Assembly (NCBI GenBank): GCA_037179515.1
Contig: JAXCGZ010019125.1
Span: 1 to 64,000, forward strand
Length of the DNA: 64,000 nucleotides
Origin: Halocaridina rubra
Lineage: Eukaryota > Arthropoda > Malacostraca > Decapoda > Atyidae
Direction: 5' to 3'
Below are positions 59,359 to 64,000 of the stretch, one piece after another; position 1 is the stretch's first letter; each line of letters begins with the position of its first letter. Both the position numbers and the translations under genes were made by a program. The notes under the pieces were generated by a model. It was not told the origin of the DNA. It was given only the letters and a program-made list of their open reading frames with translations, and did no database searches.

Positions 59359-59913
59359 AAAACAAACAAACAAACAAACAAACATTTATTTCCATTTTGT
59401 ACAATGGTTATTCAACATTAATAGTAACTTATAAGTAGACATGTAATTAAACTAATAAATAAGAGGGTTATACATATAGTTAATATAAATGTAGCTTTCA
59501 TAGAAAATAATAATGCTGTAATAAAAATGTTAACAATAATGTTAATAATAAAGTAGTAAGTATGCCACTAGATACAGGATCGTTATTATCGGCATCATTT
59601 CCATATTTGTTTCCTTACAATGAGAATAATTAGTTCTTAATGAGCAGCAACTATTTGTCCAAAAGAAAATTATATAGTTTGCCTTTGAAAGCTGTGAAGG
59701 AGGATGAATTTTTAAGATGCTCTGGAATATTATTCCAGAGTGTTGGCCCTTTGATAGTGATCATCTTTGAACCTGCTTCTGTGTTTGTTCTGTGAATAAA
59801 GAGCTCACTGTTCTGTCTTGTGTTGGTTCCCCTTATATCCCTGACTGTTTTTAAATCAAATAGCCAGCTAGGATAATGATGGTCCAAAATTTTGAATACA
59901 AAAACATAAATAG
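59359..59913 (-). mobile_element. LINE-A copy A6, 5'-truncated, inside LINE-B
   Basis: CAAA-repeat tail (59359-59382), 3' UTR and the last about 90 codons of the RT C-terminal domain (59651-59913). It separates the LINE-B RT from its RNase H. I see no clear target duplication. Frames crossing the junction (59651-60064, 59851-60687) are chimeric. Confidence 0.9.
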
Positions 59914-61194
59914 CTCTGAGTTTGAGTGGCATGAGTCCCGATTCCATCTGGATGTTTTCTCTGTGGTCCACATTGGGGCTCCTAGCATGGTATGTATGGC
60001 GTTGTTTTGAATTACTTCTATCTTGTCCCACTGTTGGTCTGTTAGTAGCCAGAGTGTGGGACAAGCATAGTCTATGAGGCTGCGTATGGCTTGTACATAG
60101 AAGGCTCTGAGGACATTAAATGATGCACCATCGTAGAGGCCCGACATCCGACGAAGGACCGCTTGTCGCTGGCTGCACCTGTCGCGCAAGTGTTGAATTT
60201 CTTGTTCAAAGGTTAGTCTGTTGTCGATGATTACACCCAGGTATTGGTGTTTGGTAACCCAGTCCACAGGCTCATTACCTATGACCAGATTAGTTTCTGG
60301 TCTCCACTGGTGGATGGGAAGGGCCTTGGTATTGTGGGCATTGATTTTAACTCCAAGGGAGATGGAGGCTTGGTGAATCTTGGTGAGGCAGCACTGTGTC
60401 TTGTTAGAGCTTCTGTCTCCTATTGTGACAAGGGCAAAGTCATCCGCATAGTTGAAGAGTTTGGCTCCATGTGGTAGTGCGATGTCCATGAGTTTTTCCA
60501 TGAGACAATTAAAGAGGAAGGGGCTAAGGATTCCACGTTGGGGGGTCCCATTTTCGTGGTTTTTGTAGGTGGAGTAGTGCCCATCTACTTTGACTCGTGC
60601 ACTACGGTTTTGTAGACTGCTTGATTCATGAGAGAAGGTTACCTTTGATCTGCTTTGATGCGAGAGCTGAGAGTATTGCCGGCACATTGGCTACTTCAAA
60701 GGCCTTCTCTAGGTCTAGAAAAACGATGTATCCACGGCAGTTGTTGATAAATGATAGCATGGAGGCTATGCATTCTGAGGTGCCTAAGCCAGGCTGGTAG
60801 GCAAACATGTTTTCTGGGAAGGGTGGGCATTTCCAGCTGACTCTGTTAAGTACCATCTTTTCTGCCGTCTTGCTCAGGCAGCTTAGGAAGGAGATGGGGT
60901 GAGGGTTGTCTGGGTCCTGTGGTTTTGGGATGGGCTTCGTGTGTATGTCGAATTGATCTGAGAGAGTAGAGCAAGCTCCCCTTGGGGCCCCATATTTTGA
61001 ATCATTGTGTATGTGATTCTATCGGCACCTGGGGCTGTGTTCTTAGATCTTTTGCTTACTCTTAGTAGCTCAGTCAGAGAGAATAGAGCATCTGTTTCGT
61101 CTTCAGTGTTGATGGCCTCTTCTATTTCTTCCCATCTTGCAGTGGCGAGGTCCTGAACACATTTAGTCCCCAATGAAAGGAGGTGGAAAAACAT
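59914..61194 (-). pseudogene. LINE-B reverse transcriptase, copy B4, frameshifted
   Basis: Pieces: RT start with NTAPGADRITYTMIQNMG (60883-61194); motif A IVFLDLEKAFEVA (60626-60856); core with GTPQRGILSPFLFN and catalytic FNYADDFALV and thumb (59914-60620). At least two shifts (near 60870 and 60630) separate them. GTPQRG has R where copy B2 has G. It aligns with 10333-11107. Confidence 0.88.
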
Positions 61195-61312
61195 ATTAGA
61201 GTTTAGAGATTAAGGCTAGATGCCCCTCCTAATGCCCCATGGGGGGATCGAAGTTTCGTTAGTTACTTTCCAAGTCGCGGGCTCTACCAATAAACTACTG
61301 CGTCTTCAACAA
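61195..61312 (-). repeat. tRNA-like SINE relic
   Basis: On the minus strand, AGTTTATTGGTAGAGCCCGC (A-box-like) and AACGAAACTTCGATCCCCCC (B-box-like) lie at tRNA-like spacing. A weaker relative with TTAGTGGTAGAACCC is near 62555-62610. The family is not otherwise represented. Confidence 0.5.
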
Positions 61313-61680
61313 TTAATATTGTTCTGTAGGTTATCCAGATGGTTCATTGCTGCTCCTATTATGGTGCTAGCAGCTTGAGGGGTATTAGAGTGAATGCTAA
61401 GAGTTACTGGGGTTCCAGTCTTCCGTTGTATTTCTGAGCAGACTTCACAATCAAGGATGTGGTGGTAGAAGGATTGTGATGTAATTTCTTGGCAAAAAGT
61501 GCACTATTTGACGAGATTTTCCATCATTTGTATCAGTCTCAGTCAGTAGATGCTAACTGCTGTTCTTATGTGGAGTTCTTAGGTATGTTGACATGCTGGA
61601 AGTTCGTGGCAGTTTTGAACCACTACGTAGAGACAGACACAGTGTCTATGCTCCGTTTGTGTCTTGCTAGTTGAAGTGAT
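61313..61680 (-). pseudogene. Diverged LINE-B relative, C-terminal domain
   Basis: The minus-strand reading CTFCQEITSQSFYHHILDCE...SEIQRKTGTPVT keeps the CxxC...HHILxC...SEI.RKTG.P pattern of LINE-B with many changes. It is a separate older lineage of the same LINE group, with frame breaks at its upstream end. Confidence 0.7.
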
Positions 61681-62430
<750 letters not shown>

Positions 62431-62957
62431 TCTGTGAATAATATGTAATCTTCCAAAATATTCTTTCACCGGAATTAGAAATATTATAATTTTGTATATT
62501 TTTTTAAGGATCGCAGATTGAATATTATAATGGCTTCAAGTGAACTCTCTTAGTCTCTTAGGACTATTCAGGGTTCTACCACTAACCTACCGTGGTTCCA
62601 ACAATTAATGAAATGGAACTACTATTACAAGTGGCAAACGCGAGTCGCAAAGTTGTATAAGGAAATAGGGGCAAATCCAGTGGTTGTGCCAAAAAGTACC
62701 CGACCCTTCAATATCTCGGGGATAAAAGTAATCCAGTAATAACTTTGGCTTTTATTTTTGTATTAAACCAAATGATATTATAAATTTTTATTAGATGTTG
62801 ATGGTTAATTTTAAAATGAAGAGCAATTTTTCCTCCAAAACTAGATAGATTCTAGTGATGCTTTGACCACTGGCTTTTATGTCTGAAAAACCTAGGTTAA
62901 GTTGTGCAAGTTTTGGTAAAGTTCTTTAAATGATTTATTCTGGAGTGTATATCAACT
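62431..62957. other. Unassigned stretch
   Basis: Apart from a weak tRNA-like piece on the minus strand near 62555-62610, nothing is recognised. There is no supported frame. Confidence 0.4.
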
Positions 62958-63400
<443 letters not shown>

Positions 63401-63480
63401 TAATGGTAAAGATAACATTTATGCATCCATATTATGAAAGTAATCATACTGTAAAAAAAAAAATCTTATGGATAATTTAA

Positions 63481-64000
63481 AGAAAACTGAAGGTTAAAGA
63501 ACAGGTTTTGAGGCTAAAGAGAGCGGATGGAAGCATCACTGAGACGGATGAAGAGATCTGCAAAGAATTGAACAAGGAGTTTCAGTCAGTATTTACAGTA
63601 GAAAATACCCCACCGCCTCAGATTGCAGAGATAGAAGCTCAAGGGCCGAGGTATGCAAAGCGCTGATGGATTTAGATGTTCATAAAGCTACAGGTCCTGA
63701 TGACATATCCCCTCATGTGCTTAAAAAATGTGCAAACTCAATATCAGTGGCACTAAGTATCATATTTAAAAAGTCACTGGAGTCAGGGGAGATTCCAAGA
63801 TGCTGGAAACAAGCAAATGTGATACCTATCTTCAAAAAGGGAAGGAGGGATACGGCTCTGAACTATAGACCAGTTTCCTTGACCAGCATAGTTTGCAAAG
63901 TTATGGAGAAACTACTAAGGAAACATATCTCTCTTCACTTGGAATCCTTCAACTTTTTGTCAGTGAGGCAACATGGCTTCAGAGAAGGTATATCAACAGT
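63481..64000 (+). pseudogene. CR1-like LINE-C reverse transcriptase start, runs off the window
   Basis: The first frame (63481-63666) reads VLRLKRADGSITETDEEICK then stops. A shift near 63648 gives an open frame to the window end: KATGPDDISPHVLKKC, ANVIPIFKKG, NYRPVSLTSIVCKVMEKLL, RQHGFREG. These are RT motifs 0-2 of CR1-type elements. The catalytic motifs lie beyond 64000. Whether it belongs with the C-terminal fragment at 49588 is likely but not shown. Confidence 0.85.

Larger units (their letters stand above)
57868..61194 (-). mobile_element. LINE-B copy B4, longest copy, split by LINE-A
   Basis: Minus-strand order: RT start (61194-60883), RT core (60856-59914), [LINE-A piece 59913-59359], RNase H and C-terminal domain (59358-58180), and a 3' UTR with three hairpin units to about 57868. 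ORF1 and endonuclease are missing. RT followed by RNase H points to the I/R1-type group rather than jockey or CR1; the exact clade is open. Confidence 0.88.

Overview
This 64 kb window looks like intergenic, repeat-built DNA from an arthropod, most likely a decapod crustacean. That assignment is inference from the mix of families: BEL/Pao LTR elements, non-LTR elements with jockey-, I- and CR1-like reverse transcriptases, CR1-like 3' ends with AATTAGGTAAT motifs, several tRNA-derived SINEs and four long (AT)n tracts. I found no host protein gene, no rRNA, no credible free-standing tRNA gene and no CRISPR array. Nearly everything can be assigned to mobile elements, most of them nested. Names such as LINE-A, LINE-B and LTR block are mine.

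Layout. 1-3880: LINE-A (endonuclease + RT) joined to a LINE-B 3' end. 3890-9530: arm of a palindromic (foldback) repeat carrying old LTR blocks, a 2 kb TG...CA insertion and an ORF1-only LINE relic. 9531-11107: LINE-B copy with its 5' half inverted. 11108-17790: LINE-A copy split by BEL copy 1. 17911-27407: a 2.2 kb foldback element split by an LTR block (itself holding a LINE-A piece), a SINE and BEL copy 2. 27430-32600: ORF1-only LINE, foldback arms and LTR blocks. 32605-40985: tandem array of a tRNA-like unit, split by a Tigger-like DNA transposon, itself split by BEL copy 3. 40990-45252: decayed BEL copy split by LINE-A. 45253-57850: foldback arms, ORF1-only LINEs, solo LTRs, SINEs and microsatellites. 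57868-61194: longest LINE-B copy (RT + RNase H), split by LINE-A. 61200-64000: SINE relics, microsatellites and the start of a CR1-like RT running off the window.

The central finding is a non-autonomous BEL/Pao family. Three copies have matched LTR pairs (998, 872 and 1024 bp), 5 bp target duplications (GAAGC, GTGCT, ATAGA), a primer-binding site resembling the complement of tRNA-Tyr, and the same internal deletion: gag, three zinc knuckles and an aspartic protease are kept, then the frame passes directly to a short C-terminal pol piece, with no RT catalytic core, no recognisable RNase H and no integrase. Copy 2 has one open frame and LTRs that differ at a single position by eye, so it is young and was presumably mobilised by enzymes supplied in trans.

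The nesting gives a relative chronology: foldback and tRNA-like arrays oldest, then LTR blocks and LINEs, then SINE and Tigger insertions, then BEL copies. No alignment or search was run; identities are by eye and family names rest on motifs.
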